Under the pieces are notes generated by a model, which saw only the letters and a program-made list of their open reading frames with translations, was not told where the DNA came from and searched no databases. From NCBI GenBank assembly GCA_963700255.1, contig CAVOWW010000024.1, forward strand, positions 124,001-188,000: 64,000 nucleotides of DNA. Reading direction: 5' to 3'. Made by a program: the position numbers and the translations under genes. Of the stretch, positions 45,201 through 53,273 are shown in pieces. Within the stretch, counting starts at the first letter, position 1. Each line of letters starts with the position of its first letter. This DNA is from UBA10649 sp963700255. Its GTDB lineage: Bacteria; Actinomycetota; Actinomycetes; S36-B12.

Positions 45201-45987
45201 CCTCCCCGTCGATGGGGAGAACACCCGGGAGGCGCTGGACATCTGCGTCGAGCACGGATACCGGGCCCGCGAGTCGATCGCCCGCACCAACCTCGGCAGC
45301 TACGCCTACTTCAACGGCAGGTGGGACGAGACCATCGACTGGTACCAGTCCAGTCGGGTGATCGCCCTCGAGGCGGGCAACGCCTTCGGTGCTGCCGAGA
45401 CCGAGCTGAACCTCGGCGACCTGCTGCTCAGCCGCGGCGAGGTGGACGAGGCCGAGCGGCTGTTGCTGGGCGCCGTTCGCGTGCTGCGCGCCTCCGGGAT
45501 GGACTGGGAGACGGCATACGGGGAGATGCTGCTCGCACGGGTGCACCTGGCCCGCGGGGAGCTGGATGACGCCGAGCGCCTGGTGACCGCGGCGATCGAC
45601 GCGTTCACGTCGATCGGGACCCGCATGACCGCCTTCGAGGCGAGTCTCGTCCACTGCGAGATCGCCTCCGCTGGCGGTGAGTTCGATCGCGCCCTGGCGA
45701 TCCTGGCGGCGGCAGAGGAGGCGGCCAAGGGTGAGGAGGGGCCACTGCATGCCCGCGCCTGCTACCAGCGCGCGACTGCGCTCCTCGGCCTTGGACGTCG
45801 GAAGGAATGCGCTGAGGTGGTCGCAGCTGGACTCGACTCTGCGCGCGAGCAGGGAATGGTCTTCGAGGAGGCGCTCCTGCTGCGCACCGGTGCTGAGCTG
45901 GCCATCGTCGAGGGTCGGGATGCGGACGCGGCGCTCGACCTTGCCGCGGCGAACGACCTGCTGACACGGCTCGGCGCCCGGGCCTGA
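42223..45987 (+). CDS. Soluble adenylyl cyclase-like protein: two cyclase domains, AAA ATPase, TPRs
   Basis: A 1254-residue protein. First cyclase domain (about 28-180): both metal Asp residues, D36 in FADISGFTALTEKL and D86 in LLKFGGDALLLMF, but no Asn/Arg transition-state motif. Second domain (about 242-375): metal Asp region degenerate (GFIRMAGTD), but MGDTTNTAARIMSKA supplies N363 and R367. Hence one composite active site. Then a P-loop GATGMGKT (459-466), an STAND/AAA-type module (IAEEAHWADVAS) and a TPR-rich C-terminal half. The architecture matches mammalian sAC (ADCY10) and bacterial relatives. TTG 42223 or GTG 42226 is the start. Confidence 0.9.
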   Translation: MVNDLRRHVPRVALTWDDEAPGQAWRVIEGTLMFADISGFTALTEKLSKRGRIGAEEIVETLNRVFGGMLDLAFDRGADLLKFGGDALLLMFRGEGHAERACDAAVEMRIALRQAAAVPTSVGRLHLKMSVGIHSGDIHLFLVGEPTRELVVLGPAATSTADAEKAANAGEIIVTDGTAAHLGPGATRPREDGALLLRRRDSLHPAPGADPPVVIDVARLQTLFPRTLGQYLDPGPPEPEHRLAAIGFIRMAGTDRLLADEGPDAVARATHAVVTRLEACLEPEGVTLLSTDLGSDGAGFFLASGVPHSSEDDEGRMLRALKHFVEADLPLDVQAGCNRGHVFVAELGAPTRAAFSAMGDTTNTAARIMSKAAPGLLYAHPVVLEHSRTLFATEPAGPFEMKGKAVPLLVYSVGEESGTRESGEGGRLPLLGRDAELAEVREALAVAFAGEGGVVTVTGATGMGKTRLVREAAAGLEGVARLTVRAEPYGAASSYRVFRDPLRLLLGIERGTPEDMGRQLLATLAVSVPDLLPMSPLIADVAHVEVPSTPEADALDPQFRPDRLADVLVELVGRMVPGAILLIAEEAHWADVASAHLLDRIAGATRGRPWAVFSVRRGTEGGFLPTSGITIDLGPLPPDVMERLVIEATEAAPLRPHEVRAIVERAEGNPLFVEEITRVARTAGTQGTMPDSLQAAMAAQIDQLEPTERRILRTAAVLGRSFRREVLRETLSADGLTRDPGRLTQLSDFLDADGPDRLRFRNSLVRDAAYEELAYKTRARLHRAAGLATERLSADLVSDAPTLSLHFSRAGDDERTWTYGRMAGESARRAYANADAAAQYELALDAAKGLDVPTSERIEVWTLLGELRELAGMLSESIAAYRAAASLAAEDPVLQADLLVRRARVHDRAGAHGTALRVVTRGRRLLEGVDGVDARRTAVRLDNLTAVIRLGQEKPKEGRRWATIAATGARETADPETLVQALMGIDHANLLLGLPVDGENTREALDICVEHGYRARESIARTNLGSYAYFNGRWDETIDWYQSSRVIALEAGNAFGAAETELNLGDLLLSRGEVDEAERLLLGAVRVLRASGMDWETAYGEMLLARVHLARGELDDAERLVTAAIDAFTSIGTRMTAFEASLVHCEIASAGGEFDRALAILAAAEEAAKGEEGPLHARACYQRATALLGLGRRKECAEVVAAGLDSAREQGMVFEEALLLRTGAELAIVEGRDADAALDLAAANDLLTRLGARA

Positions 45988-46021
45988 GGGCCGCGGGCGC
46001 CGAGTCGGTGGTTCTACCGGC

Positions 46022-47410
46022 CTAGCGTCGGATGAAGATGTCTCCGAGCATGTAGATCTTCTCGACGGTCTCGTACTGTGCCGTCTCGGGCGTCGGCTCG
46101 GTGTATGTGGTTGAGCGACTCAGCACGCACGCGTACTGGTAGAGGCCGTTGTCATTGCCTAGCTCCAGTGTCCGCTGGTCCTGATCGGCCAGGCCGAGGG
46201 CGTTGAGCTGCGCGACGGCCGTTGCCGGCACGATGCCGGTCAGCCACTCGACCGTGCCGCCCGGCGCGAGAAGCGCGGTCGGGCACCAGGGGATGGTGAC
46301 CCAGCCGCTCTCTCTCTTGTCGGCCCAGAAGTTGACCTCGGTCTTGTTGACTGCGCTGTCGGTACCGGGATTCGCCAGCCACTCGGCGGTGAGCACTCCC
46401 TGCTGGAACGGCTGACCCGGAGCCTTCACGAGCTCGAGATCTCCGACGGTGTCGCGCCTCAGGGTGGTGGGCAGAGCCACGCACGTCGAGCCGTCGGCGT
46501 TGGTGTTCTCCCGGGTGAAGGACGAGCCGTCACCTGCCTGCGTGGAGCCGGAGACCGTGGCGGTGGCGTTCTCCGGGGTGCACGGGACGACCGTTCGGAA
46601 GTACGACAGCTTGGCCGGGTAGCCGGCCGGCTCAGGGGCCGTCCGTCGCGTGACGGTGCCGTCCGCCCCGCCTTCGAGCGAGAACTGGCCCGCGACCGCG
46701 GTCAGCACGATCCGGTTGAAGACCGCGCCCTCGATCACCCAGCGGCAGTTGTCGCTGACGTTCGAGTTGGGACCGGAGCTGCTGGCGACCTGGCAGGTGG
46801 CGACCGTCGCGACCTGGGGGGAGATCGGCTTGCCATCCTGCTTGATGTTCGTGCCGCTCTGGAGCTCGAAGTACCCGGCGACCGTGTCACCGTTGTAGGC
46901 GGTCGCCAGGATCACGGCGTTCTTCTGCAGCTCGACATCGAGGACGGCCAGGTCGGAGTGCAGGGTCAGCAGGTCGATCGTGAGGGCCTCAGGTGGTGTC
47001 CCCGCGTTCACCTGCGAGCAGGCCTGTCCGCTGGTCTGGTCGGCCACTCCGATGGAGCCGCTGCGCAGACCCGGGGCGCTTGACCCAGTGAGTGCCACCA
47101 CCGAGCCCGCTGGCGTCTTGATCGTGCAGTTCTTGCTGCTGGTGGACGCCAGCGGCTGGATCGATCTGAGTTCGGCTGTGGTGGGCGGGTACAGCGTGAA
47201 GGCGTTCTTCTCGCCGGTCTGGAGGGTGATGAGGCTGGTGTACGTGGGCGACGGGCCGTCATCGTCATCGTCGTAGCTGGCGCTTGCCGGAGCGGCGGTG
47301 ACCGCGAGTGCGGTGCTGCCGGCCAGCAGCGCGCCGGCCAGGACGGCGGTGAGACCACCCCGCCGGAAGCGAGGGCTGCGTGGATTGGACGAGGGTACGG
47401 CTGACGTCAT
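46022..47410 (-). CDS. Secreted protein A of an LGDIFIRR-ending pair
   Basis: A 462-residue exported protein with a twin-hydrophobic signal peptide (PRFRRGGLTAVLAGALLAGS up to ASAS), then an acidic patch (YDDDDDGPSP) and a beta-rich body with about eight Cys. The C-terminal 150 residues match the neighbour 47551-48600: a PWCPTALL/PPCPSSLY segment, an LTG motif, DQDQ/DQDG, a Cys before SR/NRS, and the shared end LGDIFIRR. No known domain recognised. I chose ATG 47410 (MTSAVPSS) since the upstream residues do not look like a signal sequence. Confidence 0.75.
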   Translation of the reverse strand: MTSAVPSSNPRSPRFRRGGLTAVLAGALLAGSTALAVTAAPASASYDDDDDGPSPTYTSLITLQTGEKNAFTLYPPTTAELRSIQPLASTSSKNCTIKTPAGSVVALTGSSAPGLRSGSIGVADQTSGQACSQVNAGTPPEALTIDLLTLHSDLAVLDVELQKNAVILATAYNGDTVAGYFELQSGTNIKQDGKPISPQVATVATCQVASSSGPNSNVSDNCRWVIEGAVFNRIVLTAVAGQFSLEGGADGTVTRRTAPEPAGYPAKLSYFRTVVPCTPENATATVSGSTQAGDGSSFTRENTNADGSTCVALPTTLRRDTVGDLELVKAPGQPFQQGVLTAEWLANPGTDSAVNKTEVNFWADKRESGWVTIPWCPTALLAPGGTVEWLTGIVPATAVAQLNALGLADQDQRTLELGNDNGLYQYACVLSRSTTYTEPTPETAQYETVEKIYMLGDIFIRR

Positions 47411-47550
47411 GGCGAGGTCCCGTTCTGATCCGTCGGCCGGCAAGGGTCCGGCGAATCACCAGAACGTAGCATCCGGACATTTACCACCGAAAGAGCATTT
47501 GTCGGAAGATTCGGGGCACTGTCCGTGCCGCGCGTCCGCCGCCCATCGGC

Positions 47551-48600
47551 CTAACGTCGGATGAAGATGTCTCCCAGGACGTAGATCTGCTCCCGAAGGG
47601 ACAGCAGGGGAGCGTCCTTGTCCTGACTCATGAACTCGGGCTCGCTGCGATTGCCGACGCAGGCGAACTGCGTGATGCCGTTGTCCGTCGTGTCACCGGC
47701 GCGGGGCAGCCCGTCCTGGTCGACGATGCCGGCAGCGGCCAGCTCCTCGGCGGTGGGGTCCTCGTTGCCGGTCAGGCCGACGAGCTCGCCCTTCGCGTCG
47801 TACAACGACGACGGGCACGGCGGCATGACCAGCTCGTAGCCGGCCGGGACGAGTCCGAAGTCGACGTAGGTCTCGGTCCGGGTGGAGTCGCCCAGCACGC
47901 GCTTCCACTCGATGTCGAAGATGAACTGCGTGAACGGCTGGTCGGCCGGCTTGAGGAACTCCACCTCCTTGTCCGCGTTGAACAGGGAGTAGGAGACCGG
48001 CGTGCAGTCCTGGGCGGCGAGCCCGGCATCCGTGAGCCGGGTGACGGTCACCGTCGGTGTCGTCAGAACACCGTCGAGGCCCGTGCTTGCGCCGCACGCC
48101 AGCTCACCCTGGTAGGCGGTCGCCGGCAGGACCGCGGCGACCTTCTGGGGTGCCGGAGGCGGCGGGGGCTGCGGGGCCGGAGGAGCCGGCACCACCGGGG
48201 CCGGGGGCGGCGGGGGCGGGGGTGGCGGGGCCGGGCAGTCGTCGTCGTCGCGATCGCTCGTGAGCGCCGACGAGGTGTCGCAATCGTCATCCACGGAGTC
48301 CGGCGGCGGGGGCGGCGGCTCCTCCTCGCACGTGCCCTTGTCCCAGGTGCGGTCGTCGCGGTCGAAATGGTCCTTCACCCAGTCGACGACGTCGTCCCAG
48401 TCGGGGCGGTCATCGCACGGATCCCAGTGGCGCGTGGAGACGGTGTCGTCGGACCGCAGCACGGATGCGTCCACCGGAGCTGCCGCCGAGGCGGTGGCGC
48501 CGGCCGTGCCGGCGATCAGGGCTGTCGCGAGGGCGGCGGTGAGGCCGGCGCGGCGGAACCTCGGGCCGGCGCGGTGCGACGAACGTGAAGCTGATGCCAT
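47551..48600 (-). CDS. Secreted protein B of an LGDIFIRR-ending pair
   Basis: A 349-residue exported protein with signal peptide PRFRRAGLTAALATALIAGT, an acidic, Cys-containing segment (about 50-125) interrupted by runs of 6 and 9 prolines, and a conserved C-terminal domain shared with 46022-47410 and ending LGDIFIRR. The proline runs would form a rigid stalk. It lies 140 bases from its paralogue in the same direction with no terminator obvious, but an own promoter for each is likely. Function unknown; cell-surface or matrix role is inferred. Confidence 0.75.
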   Translation of the reverse strand: MASASRSSHRAGPRFRRAGLTAALATALIAGTAGATASAAAPVDASVLRSDDTVSTRHWDPCDDRPDWDDVVDWVKDHFDRDDRTWDKGTCEEEPPPPPPDSVDDDCDTSSALTSDRDDDDCPAPPPPPPPPPAPVVPAPPAPQPPPPPAPQKVAAVLPATAYQGELACGASTGLDGVLTTPTVTVTRLTDAGLAAQDCTPVSYSLFNADKEVEFLKPADQPFTQFIFDIEWKRVLGDSTRTETYVDFGLVPAGYELVMPPCPSSLYDAKGELVGLTGNEDPTAEELAAAGIVDQDGLPRAGDTTDNGITQFACVGNRSEPEFMSQDKDAPLLSLREQIYVLGDIFIRR

Positions 48601-48699
48601 GGGGGGTCCCCGTCCCTAAGCTGTCGGCGAGGGAACCGACGATTGGGTGAACCTATCAGCCGGATATATCCCAACGGAAGGTGCGTTATCTAGACGAAT

Positions 48700-48721
48700 C
48701 GGTCATGGATGGTCATGACCG
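48700..48721. promoter_or_regulatory. CGGTCAT inverted repeat upstream of secreted protein B
   Basis: CGGTCAT (48700-48706) and ATGACCG (48715-48721) form perfect arms; the second half contains the palindrome GGTCATGACC. The 15-base word GGATGGTCATGACCG (48707-48721) is repeated exactly at 56383-56397. The site is 100 bases upstream of the gene starting at 48600. Confidence 0.55.
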
Positions 48722-48767
48722 CGGCGTGGCTGGGCCGCCGGGGCTCAAGCGCCGCATCGCGGGCAAC

Positions 48768-50618
48768 TCAGACCTGCTCGAGGGCGGCCACATCCGCAGT
48801 CGAGTAGCGCAGGCGGTCGGACAGGCTGCGAGCGATGGCGAGGGCGAGGCTCGCGCAGGCGTCCGGGGACGCGGCCCACAGCTCGTCGAAGGCCTGGGGG
48901 GAGAGGACGAAGCAGATCGTGGGCTCGATGGCCACGATCCGGGTGGACCGTGGCCGGCCGTCGACGAGTGCCAGCTCGCCGAAGGACGAGCCGCTGGCGA
49001 TCGTGCTCAGGCGCCTGCGGCCGCCGCGGCCAGTGAGGCGGACGTCGGCCGCGACCTGACCCGCGCCGACGAAGTAGAGCCCGTCCGACGCGTCGCCCTC
49101 CTCGAACACCACTGTTCCCGCATGGAAGACCTTGGTGATGACCCGCTCCTCGATCGCCGTGACGATCTCGGCGGGCAGCCCCAGCAGCAGGTCCTGCCGG
49201 GCGAGCGGGATCATCTCGTCGGGCATCGCGTTGTCGAGGCCGTGCTCGTGGAGCAGCTGGGTCTCGCACCACTCCAGGGCCGCGTCGGCGTCGGGGAAGC
49301 GCGGGCGGGTCGCATCGAGCTCGCGAAGGGCGACTCGAGGGGCATGGGCTCGCGGCTCGACGATCCCGACGGCGGTGCCGGCCGCGGTCAGCTGCGTGAT
49401 CAGGCCGTTCAGGAGGGTGAGGGCGGCGGTGTCGACCCGCGTGACCCTGCGCATGTCGATGACGACCCATCGCGCATCGTCGTCGTCGAGGACCACGCGC
49501 ATGAGGGGCTCGACCGCGGCGAACGCCTCGTCGCCCGCCAGCTCGTACACGACGATGGACGAGCCGTGCGCGTCGAGGACGTCGCGCTGTCCCTGGTCAC
49601 GCAGCCGCCGCGAGCGGGTGCCGTCGGCGCGGTAGGAGCGACGCAGGCCCGACCGCACCCGCTCCCCGGGAAGAAGGAGGTGCAGTCCGAGGCGCTCGGA
49701 GATGCGCTCGCAGGCGGCCACTCCTCGCACGCTGTTGCCCTGCGGGTCCAGTCGCGGGCTGTGGGCGGCGAGGCCCAGCTGTCCGGGGAGCACGGCGGCG
49801 ACGGCGCCGCTCACGCCGCTCTTGGCCGGGAGGCCCACGCGGTAGAGCCACTCGCCGGAGTAGTCGTACATCCCGCAGGTCGCCATCACCGTCAGGACGG
49901 ACGCGACCACGTGGCGGGGGATGACCTCGACACCGGTCAGCGGGTTCACCCCGGCGTTCGCGAGCGTGGCCGTCATGACGGCGAGGTCCTGGGCCGTGAC
50001 CACGATCGAGCACTGGCGGAAGTAGTTGTCGATCTGCTGCTCGACGTCCTCGTCGAGGAGGCTCGCGGACCTCATCAGGTAGGCGATGGCCCGGTTCCTG
50101 TCCCCGGTCGAGCGCTCGGACTCGAAGACGTCCTCGTCGACGGTGAGGGTGCGGCCGGCGAATGCCGAGAGCCCGTCGAGCACGCGGGTGAACTGCTCCG
50201 CGCGGGTGGCACCGCCGACGAGGGTCGTCGTGACGATCGCGCCGGCATTGACCATCGGGTTGTGGGCGCGAATCGTGGCGTCGTCGAGGCTGATCGTGTT
50301 GAAGGGGTCGCCCGTCGGCTCAGCCCCCACCTTCGCGAGCACTGCATCGGCTCCGCTGTCCGCGAGCGCCAGCGCGTAGACGAAGGGCTTGGACACCGAC
50401 TGGATGGTGAAGGGGACGAGCTCGCCCGCGGCGTAGATGTGGCCGTCGAGGGTGGCGACGGCCAGCCCGCACACAGACGGGTCGGCCTTGGCGAGCTCGG
50501 GGATGTACGTCGCGACCTCCCCGCCATCGAGGACGCCGACCTCCCGCCGGACGTCCTCGAGGAGACGGTCGATCGGGTTGCCGATGGCGCGGTGCACCTG
50601 TGGCACGTTAGGAGTCAC
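48768..50618 (-). CDS. glsA: Glutaminase with STAS and cyclic-nucleotide-binding domains
   Basis: Hydrolyses glutamine to glutamate and ammonia. The 616-residue protein has a serine-dependent beta-lactamase-like glutaminase domain (1-310) with the S74-x-x-K77 pair in TIQSVSKPF, NPMVNAGAIVTTTL and GLPAKSGVSGAV. A STAS domain follows (about 345-450, VVIDMRRVTRVDTAALTLLN), then a cyclic-nucleotide-binding domain (about 480-600, GDASDGLYFVGAGQV and GSSFGELALVDGRPRSTRIV). This three-part fusion is known in actinobacterial and some other glutaminases. The cNMP domain, together with the cyclase at 42223, suggests regulation by cAMP; that is inference. Confidence 0.9.
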   Translation of the reverse strand: MTPNVPQVHRAIGNPIDRLLEDVRREVGVLDGGEVATYIPELAKADPSVCGLAVATLDGHIYAAGELVPFTIQSVSKPFVYALALADSGADAVLAKVGAEPTGDPFNTISLDDATIRAHNPMVNAGAIVTTTLVGGATRAEQFTRVLDGLSAFAGRTLTVDEDVFESERSTGDRNRAIAYLMRSASLLDEDVEQQIDNYFRQCSIVVTAQDLAVMTATLANAGVNPLTGVEVIPRHVVASVLTVMATCGMYDYSGEWLYRVGLPAKSGVSGAVAAVLPGQLGLAAHSPRLDPQGNSVRGVAACERISERLGLHLLLPGERVRSGLRRSYRADGTRSRRLRDQGQRDVLDAHGSSIVVYELAGDEAFAAVEPLMRVVLDDDDARWVVIDMRRVTRVDTAALTLLNGLITQLTAAGTAVGIVEPRAHAPRVALRELDATRPRFPDADAALEWCETQLLHEHGLDNAMPDEMIPLARQDLLLGLPAEIVTAIEERVITKVFHAGTVVFEEGDASDGLYFVGAGQVAADVRLTGRGGRRRLSTIASGSSFGELALVDGRPRSTRIVAIEPTICFVLSPQAFDELWAASPDACASLALAIARSLSDRLRYSTADVAALEQV

Positions 50619-50621
50619 CTG

Positions 50622-51227
50622 TTACGGAGCCGTTACGCGGCGGACGTCGATGACGGCACTGATGCCCGCAGCGCGGGCCGAGGCCATCCCGATCTCGCTG
50701 TCCTCGTAGACGATGCATTCCTCTGGCGACACTCCCAGGAGTTCCATGGCCCGCAGGTAGAGGTCCGGGGCGGGCTTGCTGTGGACGACGTCGTCGGCCG
50801 TCACGATCACGTCGAACAGGTCGGCGATGCCAACCGCCTCGAGCGAGCCCACCACCGGCCCGCGGAAGCCGCCGGACACCACTGCGAGCGGGAGGCGCCC
50901 ATGGTGCTCGCAGGCGATCGCAACCACGTGCTCGATCGGCTGGAGGAGGTGCAGCGCGTCGACGAAGAGCGCGTTGCCCTCGTCGAGCAGCTGGTCGACG
51001 AGGGCATCGTCGGCATCGGCGATCGCGGCTCGGACGAACGGCCCGACGGCCACATTGGCGTGCTCGTCCCACCAGCCGTCGGTGATCTCGAATCCGTGCC
51101 GGCCGAAGATCTGGTGCCACACGATGCGGTGGAGATGCATCGTGTCGACGAGGGTTCCGTCGCAGTCGAACAGGAGGGCGCGGGCGCCCGGCGGCGGGTC
51201 GAGCCAGCGGTCACGGTCGTCCGTCAT
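50622..51227 (-). CDS. HAD-family phosphatase (beta-phosphoglucomutase-like)
   Basis: The 201-residue hydrolase has all four HAD motifs: ALLFDCDGTLVDTMHLH (nucleophile and acid Asp), the Ser in AVVSGGFRG, Lys in VHSKPAPDLYL and the acidic YEDSEIGMASARAAG. The cap is helical, as in beta-phosphoglucomutase/sugar phosphatases. Start ATG 51227. Three bases separate it from glsA, so the two are co-transcribed; any functional link is unclear. Confidence 0.88.
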   Translation of the reverse strand: MTDDRDRWLDPPPGARALLFDCDGTLVDTMHLHRIVWHQIFGRHGFEITDGWWDEHANVAVGPFVRAAIADADDALVDQLLDEGNALFVDALHLLQPIEHVVAIACEHHGRLPLAVVSGGFRGPVVGSLEAVGIADLFDVIVTADDVVHSKPAPDLYLRAMELLGVSPEECIVYEDSEIGMASARAAGISAVIDVRRVTAP

Positions 51228-51238
51228 CTGGCGGATGC

Positions 51239-51700
51239 CTAGTTGGGCATCACGATCAGCCTGAGGGTCCCGACCGTCTCGTCGTTCATGGTGTTCTCGG
51301 CCCCGGGTGGCGAGGTGATGATCTGGATGCTGGTCCTGCCCGGTCGCAGGGCGGTCACGACCCAGGTCGTGGTGCCGGGCACGCCGACCATGCCGTTGGT
51401 GCTCGCCGGAGGCTTGTATCTCCCGTTCGAGACCCTCGCGATGGGGGCACCCGATGCCGTGCAGCAGCCGCCGTCGGCCTTCCATGTGTAGCCCGTGGTC
51501 AGGTTGGTCTGGAGGATGATCCTGACCTGCTCACCCGGCACCAGGCGCACCTGCGCGGGGAGGTCGCGGACGATGAGGGTCGTGTTCTTCTTCGAGGGGC
51601 CGGCTGCGGTCGCGCCGGTGGCACCCACGACCGCGATGCCGGCCACGAGGGCGAGGGTCGAGACAAGGGCGAGGAGCCGCAGCGGGCGCAGGTTCAGCAT
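51239..51700 (-). CDS. Secreted chagasin-like (I42) protease inhibitor
   Basis: A 153-residue protein with a signal peptide (LLALVSTLALVAGIAVVGAT) and a beta-sandwich with the inhibitor loop 1 motif NLTTGYTW (family NPTTGYxW), the loop 2 region GMVGVPGTTTWVVTALRPGR and a third loop near SPPGAEN. I42 inhibitors block papain-like cysteine proteases. It may protect the cell from host or competitor proteases. Upstream of and co-directional with the HAD-glsA genes. Confidence 0.78.
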   Translation of the reverse strand: MLNLRPLRLLALVSTLALVAGIAVVGATGATAAGPSKKNTTLIVRDLPAQVRLVPGEQVRIILQTNLTTGYTWKADGGCCTASGAPIARVSNGRYKPPASTNGMVGVPGTTTWVVTALRPGRTSIQIITSPPGAENTMNDETVGTLRLIVMPN

Positions 51701-51742
51701 GCTGTGAGCATACGCAGCAGCGATCCTCGGCGCCTGGCGGAT

Positions 51743-52516
51743 TCAGAACGGCACGATCGTGGTGAGCAGTCCCTCGCGTGGCGAACGGCCGGCGAGGATC
51801 CGGCAGAACTCGACGGCGTCGAGGTCGAGGACCGGGCTGGTCGCAAGGGGATGCCCGCCCGTGAAGGTGCCTCCGGCGGGCCCCGAAAGGTGCAGGGTGA
51901 AGGACTGGGCGTGTCGCCGTGCCCACTCGGCCACGACGTCGGCCACGATGCGGCCGTCATGGTCGGGGGTCAGTACGAGGACCGCCCCTGTTGCACGGGT
52001 GACATCGATCCGGTGCATCCAGGCATCGCGCAGGTAGATGGTGTCGATGAGGTAGCCGAGCGACCACTTCTCGACGACGGGGCCGTCGACTCCCATGGTG
52101 GCCCTGCGCATGAGTGCTGGCATGCGGGTGCGCTTGCGGACGGTCTCGGGAGCGATCGCCTCGAACCTCGAGGTCAGCTGCGCCGGCGTGAGGTCGATCC
52201 GCTCGGCGACCTGAGTGGCCGACAGTGCCGCTTCGAGGGGACCGCCGCTCCGCTTCTGGTACCGGCGTGCCGTGAGCATCTGGTGCAGCAGCTCGCGCGT
52301 GGATGCGCCGCTCTCGCAGGCCCCGAGCACGTGCAGGTACATCCGGCGCACATCCCAGTCCGGGCACTCCGTCTGGGCGGACCATGCGGAGTCGTCGAGC
52401 CCGCGCATGAGGTCGAGGTTGCGCTGGAGCTCGGTGGTGAACAGCGCCATCCCTTCGGTGTGGCTGAGCGGGGCCGCGGCGGTGACGTCCATGGTGGCCT
52501 CCTGGGTGTGGGTCAT
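51743..52516 (-). CDS. Maleylpyruvate isomerase-family mycothiol-dependent enzyme
   Basis: The 257-residue protein has a DinB-like four-helix N-terminal domain (about 25-175) with AWSAQTECPDWDVRRMYLHV, the W-x(5)-CxxWxxxxxxxH pattern that binds metal and mycothiol, and a C-terminal SCP-like domain with TLHLSGPAGGTFTGGHP. Substrate unknown. ATG 52516 has GGAG upstream and overlaps the TetR stop by ATGA, so TetR and this enzyme form one unit. Confidence 0.85.
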   Translation of the reverse strand: MTHTQEATMDVTAAAPLSHTEGMALFTTELQRNLDLMRGLDDSAWSAQTECPDWDVRRMYLHVLGACESGASTRELLHQMLTARRYQKRSGGPLEAALSATQVAERIDLTPAQLTSRFEAIAPETVRKRTRMPALMRRATMGVDGPVVEKWSLGYLIDTIYLRDAWMHRIDVTRATGAVLVLTPDHDGRIVADVVAEWARRHAQSFTLHLSGPAGGTFTGGHPLATSPVLDLDAVEFCRILAGRSPREGLLTTIVPF

Positions 52517-53170
52517 GTCGTTTCTCCAATGTCGGGTGAGGGGTGGTCGAGGAGGTGCGGTGCGAGGTCGGTCAGCAGCATGGCCACGGCGCGGTCGACG
52601 AGCCGCGCCCAGCGGTCGCCCCCCGGGTCGTTGGCGAGCTGCTGGCTGGTGAGGCCGGTGAACACGGCCGTGGCGAGGTCGATCGCGGCTGGGTCGGTGA
52701 TGCCGACCGCGTCGAACTCGCCCGCCAGGTCATCGAGCACGGCGAGGGCCACGGCGTAGCTCTCCGGGCGAGGGCTCGAAGCCGGGGACGGTCCGCTGGA
52801 ACAGGAGCTGGTAGCGCACCGCGTCGGTCGTGCAGAAGTCGAAGAAGCGGTGGGCCAGGTGCCGGAAGCGGTCGACGGGCGGCAGGTCGTCCCGGTTCCC
52901 CGAGGCCGCGATCCAGGCGCGGAACTCCTCGTAGCCCTCGCGGAACATCGCGTCGTAGATCGCGTCCTTCGACGGGAAGTAGGAGTACACCGACTGGGCG
53001 CGCATGCCGACGGCCTCGCCGAGGTCGCGCATGGACAGGCCCGCCAGCCCCTGGGCTCGCACGAGGACCCAGGCGGCAGCCAGGATCTCCGCCCGCGTCC
53101 GCTCGCGCCGGGCCTCGCGTCGCCCGACCGGGGTCTTCGCTCCAGCGGTGGGGGCGGGTGCGGCTGCCAT
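52513..53170 (-). pseudogene. TetR/AcrR-family regulator, frameshifted
   Basis: ATG 53170 starts MAAAPAPTAGAKTPVGRREA; the HTH (ILAAAWVLVRAQGLAGLSMR, DLGEAVGMRAQSVYSYFPSK) and most of the ligand domain are intact to PGFEPSP. There an extra C in a CCC run near 52771 shifts the frame to ELRRGPRRAR and an early stop. The other frame continues YAVALAVLDDLAGEFDAVGI to 52513, whose stop overlaps the next gene's ATG, which supports one original gene of about 218 residues. A palindrome at 53196-53210 is a likely operator. Confidence 0.85.
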
Positions 53171-53195
53171 CGCTCTCCTGACAGTGTTCGAATTG

Positions 53196-53210
53196 CCTGA
53201 CGATGTCAGG
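53196..53210. promoter_or_regulatory. Palindromic operator CCTGAC-GAT-GTCAGG
   Basis: A perfect six-base inverted repeat with three-base spacer, 26 bases upstream of the tetR start. A half-site CCTGACA occurs nearer the gene at 53177-53183. Typical of self-regulated TetR genes. Confidence 0.65.
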
Positions 53211-53273
53211 AACTTAGGCCCCGCCCGGCGCGATGTCAACGGGCGCGCCCGGATTCATCGTTGGCGCCTGACG

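Noticed and set aside
48681..51242. 853-residue open frame on the plus strand
   Set aside because: Lies exactly opposite glsA and the HAD gene, with no domain-like sequence; it is a GC-driven shadow of those genes.
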